Positions 1 through 5,545 of a stretch of DNA of 5,545 nucleotides are shown piece by piece. Numbering within the stretch: position 1 is the stretch's first letter; each line of letters starts with the position of its first letter. A program made the translations under genes and the position numbers. Origin of the DNA: Bacillota bacterium (GTDB lineage: Bacteria; Bacillota; Sulfobacillia; Sulfobacillales; Sulfobacillaceae). Location: positions 1-5,545 of the forward strand of contig JAKADI010000161.1 in the NCBI GenBank assembly GCA_021820675.1, written 5' to 3'. Under the pieces are notes generated by a model. It saw nothing but the letters and a program-made list of their open reading frames with translations. It searched no databases and was not told the origin of the DNA.

Positions 1-1
1 G

Positions 2-853
2 TTACTCGACGCCTTTCAGAGTATCCAAAGACGCCAAAGCCGGTCACTATACCTCGGACAAGTCCGTGTTCTCGCCTTGTCTACGCATCTCCCTTCCCAG
101 GATTGGCATACGATGTTGGAAGAAGCGGCCGGGGCCGGGAAAGTCGTCCTAACTTTCGTCGTGGTGGGAACCAACAACGCGCACCGCCTTGTCACCCTCA
201 TTCCGCCCACGGAAGCCGTTCCTGAACTGGCTTTGTACCGAGCTTTGACGTGCAATTGCCAACCGGTGAAAATCCCGAACCGGGCCTGGCACGTATGGGA
301 TCAAATGAATACTCCAGGCGTAACACCCATTGTCATCCATGTGAGCGTCACACGAGGGGTCTTTTCTCAAGACGGGCTCGATTTGGTTACCCCTCACCAC
401 ATTATTTCCTGGCCCTTCCCCACCGTTGTGGGTTGGGCCTATCTGCTAGGACGCGTCCGGAAGGGTATGGTGACGATCCCTGTCCAGCGCGGCACCGTCA
501 TTGTGGCGCGTATTCATGGCACCGCCCATCTCAGCTTGCATCAGCAAGGGTCTTTTGTGACGGCTGTGGACCAGCTTACCTATACGGGGCGTCTTGTAGG
601 CGGTCACTTCCCCGTGCGTCATCTCAGCCAGGTAGAACACCAATTAACACCCATTATTGCTCGGCGTATCCTAGCGTTGTGTGATAATACCTGGCACCAG
701 GCTCAAAGGATCCAGGCCGATCCATTCGGGTGGCACCGGTCACTGTTGTGGCAAAATACCACCGAAGGTTTTCGCACTTTGACCACATGGAAGGCGTGGC
801 ATGTCACGTTTGTCGTCCATTTTCACATTCACTCTCAGGGCGTGTTGCAATGA
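2..853 (+). CDS. Ger(x)C-family spore germination lipoprotein, C-terminal part (5' end outside window)
   Basis: This is the C subunit of a nutrient germinant receptor, a lipoprotein anchored on the outer face of the spore inner membrane that works with A and B subunits. The frame stays open to the left edge. A TTG at 77 could be called as a start, but the 25 codons before it read as family sequence (SRSLYLGQVRVLAL, matching the usual 'SR-LYLGH-RVLV' segment), so the gene begins upstream and its signal peptide and lipobox Cys are not visible. The visible 283 residues compare with roughly 370-400 for whole family members. The C-terminal domain is recognisable: a GRLVG strand, a helix starting VEHQLTPIIARRI, then QADPFGWHRSLLW at about residues 238-250 (family 'aDifGfG' motif), a Trp-rich stretch, and a closing strand with SQGVL (family 'i..tG'). 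The stop overlaps the start of the permease gene. The family call is from remembered motifs and is fairly secure; the receptor's germinant is unknown. Confidence 0.85.
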   Translation, partial: LLDAFQSIQRRQSRSLYLGQVRVLALSTHLPSQDWHTMLEEAAGAGKVVLTFVVVGTNNAHRLVTLIPPTEAVPELALYRALTCNCQPVKIPNRAWHVWDQMNTPGVTPIVIHVSVTRGVFSQDGLDLVTPHHIISWPFPTVVGWAYLLGRVRKGMVTIPVQRGTVIVARIHGTAHLSLHQQGSFVTAVDQLTYTGRLVGGHFPVRHLSQVEHQLTPIIARRILALCDNTWHQAQRIQADPFGWHRSLLWQNTTEGFRTLTTWKAWHVTFVVHFHIHSQGVLQ

Positions 854-1920
854 GGAAAGCACCGGCTCTCACCCCAGTATCCTACGCATTCACCCTAGGC
901 GTCTCTCTAGTCGCCGATGCATTGTTTGTGTGGCCGCTCCACGTGGTTTTGGCAGCGGGTCAAAACGCCATCCTCTCCATGCTCATGACAGCCTTATGGG
1001 CCATCTTTATCATCCTGCTTCCACCTCGATCCCATTCTTCAAAATGGACCAGCAGAGTCTGGCAGATCTTAAACGCTGCAGGGGGAATCCTTCTGTCGAC
1101 TATCGATAGCATCATGCTCGCATCGTTGGTTGCGATGCTAAGAACATTTTACTTTTTCAATACACCCGCATGGGCCTTTTTGATTTCCTTTGCGTTGCTC
1201 GTAGCGTGGGGTTCTTCTCAGGCGCCCGAAGCCGTTCCCCGTGTCATTATGCTTTGGGGGCCTTTACTTATCACGATATCTGTTAGTATCATGATTTTGG
1301 CCCTCCACAACGTCCAATATCCTCGAGCCATTTGGCCTAACCACGTCATATCTTTAGATACGGTATTCTCTGGGGTTCTGATGATGGCCTACATTCTCAC
1401 TCCTATCGGTCTCACCATTCGCTGGCTGGCATCCCCTCAAAATACCGTGCCCGTGCCAAAGATCCGCATTCTCGGCCTGTTCCTGGGCGGCGGATTTTTG
1501 GTCGCCATGTACTGTATCACCATTGGCACCTTGGGTCCCAGCGCGTTGATTCATGTCAGGTGGCCTATCGTCTTCGTAATGAATGAAATAACCGTAGACA
1601 GTGCATTCTTCGTTTCCCGGGTCGGCATTGCAGTGATTTTTGGATGGCTTACCATCATGGCACTGGGCTTCCTCGTCCATGCCCGAATCCTTGTCGATGG
1701 GCTGGTGAACACCCTATCCCTCCCCTCACTACGATTTTTCGGATCGTATTGCGTCACCGGACTGTGGGTGGCTATCGCTTGGTTCTTGCCGTCGCCGATA
1801 CGCGCTGACTCCTTGCTACTAAAAATTGTCAATCCTGCAACCTGGGGATATCTGCTGGTCGAAATGGCAATGCTGCTTTTGACGTTCGCGATAGATCATC
1901 ATCATCGCTCATCCGCCTAA
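850..1920 (+). CDS. GerAB-type spore germination permease (germinant receptor B subunit)
   Basis: This is an integral membrane protein of the APC-type transporter superfamily and the presumed germinant-sensing subunit of a Ger receptor in the spore inner membrane. The ATG at 850 is chosen because it overlaps the preceding stop as ATGA and has AGGG at 837-840, 9 bases upstream. Longer versions of this frame starting at 730 only run over the preceding gene. The product has 356 residues, typical for the family (about 360), and about ten hydrophobic segments by eye, beginning near residues 10-33, 38-57, 72-97, 108-121 and 131-152. Family landmarks are the TPAW at 105-108 after an FYFFN stretch, and APEAVPRV at 125-132, which corresponds to the usual 'GlE..aR' segment. 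It ends in a short His-rich tail (DHHHRSSA). The C-then-B order matches gerK-type operons of Bacillus and implies an A-subunit gene upstream of the window. No ger promoter is visible here. Confidence 0.85.
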   Translation: MRKAPALTPVSYAFTLGVSLVADALFVWPLHVVLAAGQNAILSMLMTALWAIFIILLPPRSHSSKWTSRVWQILNAAGGILLSTIDSIMLASLVAMLRTFYFFNTPAWAFLISFALLVAWGSSQAPEAVPRVIMLWGPLLITISVSIMILALHNVQYPRAIWPNHVISLDTVFSGVLMMAYILTPIGLTIRWLASPQNTVPVPKIRILGLFLGGGFLVAMYCITIGTLGPSALIHVRWPIVFVMNEITVDSAFFVSRVGIAVIFGWLTIMALGFLVHARILVDGLVNTLSLPSLRFFGSYCVTGLWVAIAWFLPSPIRADSLLLKIVNPATWGYLLVEMAMLLLTFAIDHHHRSSA

Positions 1921-2032
1921 GACCGCTTCGTCAGTGGCATCGGCCTCGGGGATTCGCTTGGGGTCGATTCCCCAGATATTGGGGATCCCCAGACTATTGC
2001 CTCGCATTTATATTCCAAAATTCTCATAACTC
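1921..2032. other. Intergenic region after the ger genes, with no gene
   Basis: This stretch separates the end of the ger operon from the promoter of the next operon. I find no credible small ORF or RNA gene. It holds the GC-rich inverted-repeat cluster at 1948-1991, and the rest is AT-richer spacer. No run of T follows any hairpin, so a standard intrinsic terminator for the ger operon is not evident, although transcription should stop somewhere here. Confidence 0.6.
1948..1991. repeat. Alternating TGGGG/CCCCA inverted-repeat cluster, possible terminator-like structure
   Basis: Four 5-base blocks alternate: TGGGG (1959-1963), CCCCA (1970-1974), TGGGG (1980-1984) and CCCCA (1987-1991). The first pair can form a hairpin with a 6-base loop. 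The middle pair can form a competing hairpin with a 5-base loop. The last pair lies within a perfect 12-base palindrome, TGGGGATCCCCA (1980-1991). GGGGAT at 1948-1953 can also pair with ATCCCC at 1985-1990, enclosing the first hairpin. The position 27-70 bases after the permease stop suits a transcription end, but there is no T tract, so terminator function is only a guess. The mutually exclusive pairings are directly visible in the bases. Confidence 0.5.
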
Positions 2033-2062
2033 TTGCTATTTGTTACAAAGGGAAGATATAAT
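2033..2062 (+). promoter_or_regulatory. Sigma-A-type promoter of the lacI-MFS-dehydrogenase operon
   Basis: A perfect TATAAT lies at 2057-2062. TTGCTA at 2033-2038 is a 4-of-6 match to the -35 consensus, with an 18-base spacer. Transcription would be expected to start about 6-8 bases downstream, near 2069, inside the palindromic operator. The regulator's ribosome binding site follows about 25 bases later. With 34 and 14 base gaps between the three genes and no other good promoter seen, this is the likely promoter for the whole operon. Confidence 0.75.
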
Positions 2063-2090
2063 GGAATCGGTTTCCGAAACCGATTCCATT
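2060..2090. promoter_or_regulatory. Perfect 31-bp palindrome, likely operator for the adjacent LacI-family regulator
   Basis: The arms AATGGAATCGGTTTC (2060-2074) and GAAACCGATTCCATT (2076-2090) are exact reverse complements around a single C at 2075. The left arm begins inside the -10 box and the palindrome covers the expected transcription start, so bound protein would block RNA polymerase directly. Each arm contains a central CG flanked by GAA and TTC type bases, the pattern bound by LacI/GalR proteins, whose hinge-helix Leu inserts at a CpG. The stretch 2061-2075 also fits the Bacillus cre pattern (WTGNAANCGNWNNCW) at all but the last position, so catabolite control by a CcpA-like protein cannot be excluded. 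Because the expected transcript starts near the middle, this acts as a DNA site rather than an RNA hairpin. Autorepression is inferred. Confidence 0.8.
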
Positions 2091-2110
2091 CATAGGGGAG
2101 CTATGTTTTT

Positions 2111-3142
2111 ATGGCCCACAAAACGGTCGTCACCATCGCTGATGTCGCCCAACGTGCCGGGGTATCGCGAACGAGCGTATCGCGTTATTTAAATGGCAAC
2201 TTGGACAATTTATCTCCGGGAACTGCCACCCGCATTGCCGATGCCGTCAGAGATCTGGATTATCGGCCCAATGCCTGGGCTCGGTCATTAAAAACCCGTC
2301 ACAGCGGCTTGATTGCGGCGGTTGTCGCCGACTTGCGCAACGAGCATATTCTCGCCGTCTTGGACGGTATTGAAATGGCAGTCAATAGCCAGGGATATAG
2401 CCTTTTGATATCCAATGCTCAAAATCGCCTGGACTATGAGGAGAAAACGATTGAGCGCCTCATTCAACAACGGGTGGAAGGCGTTATTCTTCAACCCTGT
2501 GACGACCGGCAGTCTTCGGCTGTCCAGTCATTGAAAAGGGAAGACATTCGTGTGGTGTTGATGGACCGGAGTCTCGACGTCGTGCCCGCTTTCGACACGG
2601 TTCTGCTCGACAACCAGGATGCGGTTGATCAGGCCATGTATCATATCATTCAACAAGGATACCGACAGGTCCTGTATGTGACTGATCCCCCCGAACACGT
2701 AACCTCCCGCCGGGAACGTGAAACGGCCATAAAAAAGCAACACCACAGTACGCTCAACGTGAGCATATTTGTGCGCGAAAGTTCTGATGCCTCCCAGTTT
2801 GTTCAGGCGCTCCAACAATGGATGGCAATGAGCCTGAAAGAACGCGGGGTGATTATCTGTGCCAATGTAGCCACCACCTTGTTTACCGTGGCAGTCCTCG
2901 ATCAACTGCATATCCAGGTACCCACGGACGTTGGTCTGCTGGCTATTGATGATCCCCCGTGGGCTCGTTATGTATTGGGGGGCATCACCAGTATTGCCCA
3001 ACCCACTCTCGACTTAGGCAGGATTGCCGCCGAACGGTTGATGGGCCGCATCCAGGATTCCCATTCCAATCCGGGCCAGGTGCTGCGCTTATCAGGCCGC
3101 TTGATCGAACGGCGGTCAACACAACACCCGCATTCCCTTTAA
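2111..3142 (+). CDS. LacI/GalR-family transcriptional regulator
   Basis: This is a 343-residue effector-responsive DNA-binding protein, normal length for the family. The N-terminal helix-turn-helix is at about residues 8-28 (VTIADVAQRAGVSRTSVSRYLN, given here as two parts: VTIADVAQRAG and VSRTSVSRYLN), with Arg20-Thr21 at the positions that read the operator in LacI (Tyr-Gln there). The hinge helix PNAWARSLKT (53-62) keeps the Leu that inserts at the operator's central CpG. The remainder is a periplasmic-binding-protein-like effector domain, starting GLIAAVVADLRN and ending with AIDDPPWARYVLGGITSIAQPTLDLG, the family's 'DD..wA....p.lT.v.qp...lG' segment. The ATG at 2111 has AGGGGAG at 2094-2100; an ATG at 2103 is out of frame and leads nowhere. 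The RRxGF segment usual in the effector domain reads SRRERETAI here, so effector binding may differ from well-known members. Its own promoter carries the palindromic operator, suggesting autorepression and control of the two following genes. Confidence 0.93.
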   Translation: MAHKTVVTIADVAQRAGVSRTSVSRYLNGNLDNLSPGTATRIADAVRDLDYRPNAWARSLKTRHSGLIAAVVADLRNEHILAVLDGIEMAVNSQGYSLLISNAQNRLDYEEKTIERLIQQRVEGVILQPCDDRQSSAVQSLKREDIRVVLMDRSLDVVPAFDTVLLDNQDAVDQAMYHIIQQGYRQVLYVTDPPEHVTSRRERETAIKKQHHSTLNVSIFVRESSDASQFVQALQQWMAMSLKERGVIICANVATTLFTVAVLDQLHIQVPTDVGLLAIDDPPWARYVLGGITSIAQPTLDLGRIAAERLMGRIQDSHSNPGQVLRLSGRLIERRSTQHPHSL

Positions 3143-3176
3143 CAACAGTAACAGAAAGGAGTGTGCCGTAACCATC

Positions 3177-4448
3177 ATGATTTCGACAGGTTCCCGTCAG
3201 CGTTGGGCCCGTTTAATTCCCGTCATTTTCATTGTCTATAGCCTGGCATTTGTTGATCGCGCCAATTTCGGATTTGGCGCGGCCGCAGGATTGTCCAAGA
3301 CCCTGCACATCACGGCCGGGGTCACGGCCTTGTTGGGGTCCTTATTCTTCTTAGGATATTTCCTATTCCAAGTTCCGGGTGCACACTATGCCGAAAAGCG
3401 CAGTGCCAAACGTATCGTGTTTTGGGGAATGCTGTTATGGGGCATACTAGCCTCCTTGACAGGAGTCATCACCAACGTATCGGGGTTGATGATCGACCGA
3501 CTATTGTTGGGCGTAGTCGAAAGTGTCCTCTTCCCTTCGCTCTTAGTGTTTAACACGCATTGGTTTCTTAAGCCAGAGCGTGCCCGAGCCAACACTTTTC
3601 TCATTCTTGGCAACCCCATTACCGTTTTGTGGATGTCGGTCGTGTCGGGCTTTCTGATTCAAGCTCTCAACTGGCAATGGATGTTTATCCTGGAGGGTAT
3701 CCCTTCCGTTATTATGGCCTTCGTATGGAAAGCGGTGATCGACGACTATCCTGAACAAGCCGAATGGCTGTCCCCCGAAGCCAAGGCCGGTCTGAAACAA
3801 CAACTGGCAGGCGAACAGCACGCTTTCCCCGCGAAACTTCACTATTGGAGCGCGTTTAAATCACGGGATGTCGTATTGTTATCCATCCAATATTTCCTGT
3901 GGAGTATTGGCGTCTACGGATTTGTCATTTGGCTTCCGTCGATCGTCAAAGCCGCGTCTGGGGCAGGACTCGGTGCGACGGGACTTATCAGCGCAACCCC
4001 CTATCTGGTAGCGATTGTCCTCATGGTCTTTGCCTCTTACCGGGCTGACCAACAACTCAACCGGAAAGTTTATGTCTGGCCGTTCTTGCTATTGGGAGGT
4101 CTGGCGCTATACGCATCATTCTCCATTGGCGTTCATCATTTCGTCATCGCGATGATTCTCCTGGCCCTGGCCGGTGGATTCATGTATGCGCCTTATGGTC
4201 CGTTTTTCGCCATCATTCCAGATATCCTCCCCCAAAGTGCCTCCGGGGAATCGATGGCTCTGATCAACAGCATGGGTGCACTCGGTTCGTTTGTTGGTGC
4301 CTATGCAGTGGGCTATCTCAACGGCGCCACCGGCAGCCCCAACGACGGCTTCCTGGTGATGTCCCTCAGTTTGATCGTGGCAGCCATTTTAACCATGCTC
4401 GTGCATGCCCATCAATCTCAGGTCGAGACCGCTTCTCAAGTGTCGTGA
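3177..4448 (+). CDS. MFS transporter, anion:cation symporter (ACS) type, probable organic or sugar acid importer
   Basis: This is a 423-residue polytopic membrane protein of the major facilitator superfamily, expected to have 12 transmembrane segments and to import an organic anion with H+. ACS-type signatures are visible: FVDRANFGFG at about 25-34 at the end of helix 1 (family 'lDR.N'), FFLGYFLFQVPG at 57-68, the cytoplasmic YAEKRSAKR loop at 71-79 (motif A region), and DRLLLGVVESVLFPS at 107-121 (family 'R.llG..Ea..fP') with Arg108 and Glu115. A long central loop follows DDYPEQAEWLSPEAK, which matches the 'P..a.wL...E' segment of hexuronate, glucarate and tartrate carriers. The ATG at 3177 is the only in-frame start nearby; the GAAAGGAG at 3154-3161 is 15 bases upstream, longer than usual, so translation may be modest or coupled to the regulator 34 bases upstream. 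The substrate cannot be read from sequence; the following dehydrogenase suggests a 2-keto or 2-hydroxy acid. Confidence 0.9.
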   Translation: MISTGSRQRWARLIPVIFIVYSLAFVDRANFGFGAAAGLSKTLHITAGVTALLGSLFFLGYFLFQVPGAHYAEKRSAKRIVFWGMLLWGILASLTGVITNVSGLMIDRLLLGVVESVLFPSLLVFNTHWFLKPERARANTFLILGNPITVLWMSVVSGFLIQALNWQWMFILEGIPSVIMAFVWKAVIDDYPEQAEWLSPEAKAGLKQQLAGEQHAFPAKLHYWSAFKSRDVVLLSIQYFLWSIGVYGFVIWLPSIVKAASGAGLGATGLISATPYLVAIVLMVFASYRADQQLNRKVYVWPFLLLGGLALYASFSIGVHHFVIAMILLALAGGFMYAPYGPFFAIIPDILPQSASGESMALINSMGALGSFVGAYAVGYLNGATGSPNDGFLVMSLSLIVAAILTMLVHAHQSQVETASQVS

Positions 4449-4454
4449 AAGGAG
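4448..4454 (+). promoter_or_regulatory. Ribosome binding site deciding the dehydrogenase start
   Basis: AAAGGAG begins at the last base of the transporter stop codon and lies 8 bases before the GTG at 4463. The alternative GTG at 4445 overlaps the transporter stop but would place this site inside the gene and has no purine-rich site of its own upstream. The start at 4463 is therefore preferred. Confidence 0.8.
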
Positions 4455-4462
4455 TTCCGTTA

Positions 4463-5416
4463 GTGCGTTACCGTTGCCATGCGGTTAAAGAATTCCCTGG
4501 GTGGGACCGAGTTGAACTCGGTCCCACCCAATGGACGACAGGGTTGAATCTAGACTACGCCTCGGAAATACACGGATTGATTGCCACGCCCGAGTTGCCA
4601 GTCACCGCGGAACTACTGGACCGTATGCATCAATTGGTGGTCCTATCCGCCTATGGCGTGGGGTATGATTATATTGACGTAAAAGCTGCTTCCACGCTGG
4701 GAATCTTGATCACTCATACACCTGATGCGGTCGTGGCAGCCACGGCAGAATTAGGCATCGCGCTAATTCTGGCCAGTATTCGCGGTATTGTAGGCCAAGA
4801 TCGGAACATTCGGAAAAACTTCACGCAATTCGGCGCTGCCCGGTTTCCTGTTTCACGTCTGTCCCATGACGGTTCAAGTCAACTCGTTGGCCTCATCGGT
4901 TACGGGCGGATCGGCCAACACCTCGGCCAAATGCTCATGGCTCTCGACATTCCTTTTATCTATACACGGCGCCGTGGCCCTTTGGATAATCATCCTGGAT
5001 ATCGTGATCTGAGCGTATTGCTGGGCGAAGCTGATGTCGTGGTGTTAACGGTCCCCCTGACGTCCGGTACCTATCATCTCATCAATTGCGAGACGCTGAA
5101 CCACATGAAACCGACGGCCATTCTCATTAATATTGCCCGCGGGGCTTGCGTGGACGAAGTCGCCCTCATTCAGGCATTACAATCCGGCAGGATTGCCGGA
5201 GCGGCTCTCGATGTATTTGAAGAGGAACCCTGGATCCCTAGAGCCCTCGCCGAGATGGACAATGTCATCCTTTCGCCCCATGCTGGCACTAGCACACGGG
5301 AAACCCGATTGGCCATGACCCGGGACGCGGTCGGGAATGTGCTGTCCGCATTAGAGGGTGTGCCTCAAAATGCCATCAATTCCGCCCAATGGACACCCAG
5401 TCCGCAACATGCGTGA
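4463..5416 (+). CDS. D-isomer-specific 2-hydroxyacid dehydrogenase, probably NADP(H)-using 2-ketoacid reductase
   Basis: This is a cytosolic oxidoreductase that interconverts a 2-keto acid and a D-2-hydroxy acid. It has 317 residues from the GTG at 4463, normal for the glyoxylate/hydroxypyruvate/2-ketogluconate reductase group. It shows the substrate loop SAYGVGYDYIDV (62-73), the Rossmann motif GYGRIG (146-151) and the catalytic triad Arg226 (INIARG), Glu255 (FEEEP) and His273 (SPHAG). After the second Rossmann strand the sequence is YTRRRGP (167-173): there is no Asp at the usual NAD-selecting position and there are three Arg, which in this family points to NADP(H). That favours a reductive role. 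It sits 14 bases after the transporter and is surely co-transcribed. A perfect palindrome lies within codons 12-23. Glyoxylate, hydroxypyruvate, 2-ketogluconate and its 6-phosphate are all possible substrates; the sequence alone does not decide. Confidence 0.93.
   Translation: MRYRCHAVKEFPGWDRVELGPTQWTTGLNLDYASEIHGLIATPELPVTAELLDRMHQLVVLSAYGVGYDYIDVKAASTLGILITHTPDAVVAATAELGIALILASIRGIVGQDRNIRKNFTQFGAARFPVSRLSHDGSSQLVGLIGYGRIGQHLGQMLMALDIPFIYTRRRGPLDNHPGYRDLSVLLGEADVVVLTVPLTSGTYHLINCETLNHMKPTAILINIARGACVDEVALIQALQSGRIAGAALDVFEEEPWIPRALAEMDNVILSPHAGTSTRETRLAMTRDAVGNVLSALEGVPQNAINSAQWTPSPQHA
4498..4530. repeat. Perfect 33-bp palindrome inside the dehydrogenase coding sequence
   Basis: The arms TGGGTGGGACCGAGTT (4498-4513) and AACTCGGTCCCACCCA (4515-4530) are exact reverse complements around G4514. 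In mRNA this gives a 15-bp stem with a UGA loop, 10 of the 15 pairs G-C, starting 36 bases from the start codon. It encodes part of the stretch PGWDRVELGPTQW (residues 12-24) in frame. No T run follows, so it is not an ordinary terminator. It may be an mRNA structure tuning expression of the last gene, a second protein-binding site, or an inserted palindromic element. Its bases differ from the operator at 2060-2090. Confidence 0.9.
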
Positions 5417-5432
5417 TCCGTTAACTCAGGTG

Positions 5433-5487
5433 CCGGGAATGAGGTCCTATATGCACATTCCGGTGGCCTACACTGACACTAAGTGTC
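5433..5487. repeat. Two weak hairpins after the operon
   Basis: GGAATG (5436-5441) can pair with CATTCC (5456-5461), extended by CC (5433-5434) with GG (5462-5463) across one bulged G, around a 14-base loop. A second element, GACACT-A-AGTGTC (5475-5487), is a 13-base palindrome. Neither is followed by a T run. They may help end the operon transcript or may be chance structures. Confidence 0.3.
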
Positions 5488-5545
5488 TGGAATTGCCTCC
5501 TCTGCCTCCGTTCGCAAGATCCAACCGGACTTATGAAGTCTCTCG
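5439..5545 (+). CDS. Unassigned open frame running off the right edge, doubtful
   Basis: From the ATG at 5439 the frame stays open for 35 codons to the window end, beginning MRSYMHIPVAYTDTK and containing a Pro-rich LPPLPP. It begins 22 bases after the dehydrogenase stop, so it could be a fourth operon gene. There is only a weak purine stretch upstream, the start lies inside a possible hairpin, and I recognise no family. An open frame of this length is not strong evidence of coding. Confidence 0.15.
   Translation, partial: MRSYMHIPVAYTDTKCLELPPLPPFARSNRTYEVS

Noticed and set aside
730..849. A longer permease with a 40-residue N-terminal extension starting at ATG 730.
   Set aside because: The extension overlaps the GerC-like gene by over 120 bases, is not hydrophobic or family-like, and a well-placed ATG at 850 with an upstream AGGG exists.
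77..853. A complete 258-residue gene starting at TTG 77.
   Set aside because: The frame is open to the left edge and the 25 codons before 77 match GerC-family sequence, so this is the tail of a longer gene.
1354..1832. Minus-strand open frames inside the permease gene.
   Set aside because: They are reverse-strand shadows of a clearly coding gene, low in family-like content and without ribosome binding sites.
2528..3001. A 157-codon minus-strand open frame opposite the lacI-type gene.
   Set aside because: The + strand frame is a full-length LacI-family protein; the minus-strand product shows no recognisable domain.
4445..4462. GTG at 4445 as the dehydrogenase start, overlapping the transporter stop.
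   Set aside because: No ribosome binding site precedes it, while AAAGGAG lies 8 bases before the in-frame GTG at 4463.
4499..4511. GGGTGGGACCGAG resembles the conserved T-box sequence of tRNA-sensing leaders (GGGTGGNACCGCG), with one mismatch.
   Set aside because: It lies inside the dehydrogenase coding sequence, with no room for a Stem I and specifier loop before it and no T run after it. It is more simply one arm of the perfect palindrome. Chance resemblance is likely.
5475..5500. GACACTAAGTGTC and the bases following it as a possible insertion-sequence end.
   Set aside because: There is no matching inverted end, no target duplication and no transposase sequence in the window, and the palindrome has only 6-base arms.

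Overview
The window looks like chromosomal DNA of a Gram-positive, endospore-forming Firmicute of moderate GC. The evidence is two adjacent genes of a spore-germinant receptor (GerC/GerB type), strong purine-rich ribosome binding sites and a consensus sigma-A-like promoter. A Sulfobacillus- or Alicyclobacillus-like host would fit, but this is an impression from protein style and was not tested.

Layout, all on the + strand. (1) Positions 2-853 hold the C-terminal 283 codons of a Ger(x)C-type lipoprotein; its start lies beyond the left edge. (2) Positions 850-1920 hold a GerAB-type germination permease, coupled to the first gene by an ATGA overlap. These are the last two genes of a receptor operon in C-then-B order, so the A subunit is expected just upstream of the window. 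(3) Positions 1921-2110 are intergenic. They hold a cluster of alternating TGGGG/CCCCA blocks just after the ger genes, then a promoter (TTGCTA, 18 bp, TATAAT) overlapped by a perfect 31-bp palindrome, a strong operator candidate. (4) Positions 2111-5416 hold a compact operon: a LacI-family regulator, an MFS transporter of the anion:cation symporter type, and a D-isomer-specific 2-hydroxyacid dehydrogenase with a complete catalytic triad and an Arg-rich, NADP-type cofactor loop. (5) Positions 5417-5545 are short flanking sequence with two weak hairpins and an unassigned open frame running off the edge.

The second operon reads as a self-regulated uptake-and-reduction module for an organic or sugar acid. 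The MFS protein would import the acid, the dehydrogenase would reduce a 2-keto acid (or oxidise a D-2-hydroxy acid), and the LacI protein would repress the whole unit from the palindrome until an effector binds. The closest arrangement I know is the ptxS/kguT/kguD set for 2-ketogluconate in Pseudomonas, but the kinase and epimerase of that pathway are not in the window, so the substrate stays open.

The most unexpected element is a second perfect palindrome (16-bp arms, 1-base centre) inside the 5' coding part of the dehydrogenase gene. Protein coding alone does not explain it. I see no RNA gene, CRISPR array or complete mobile element.
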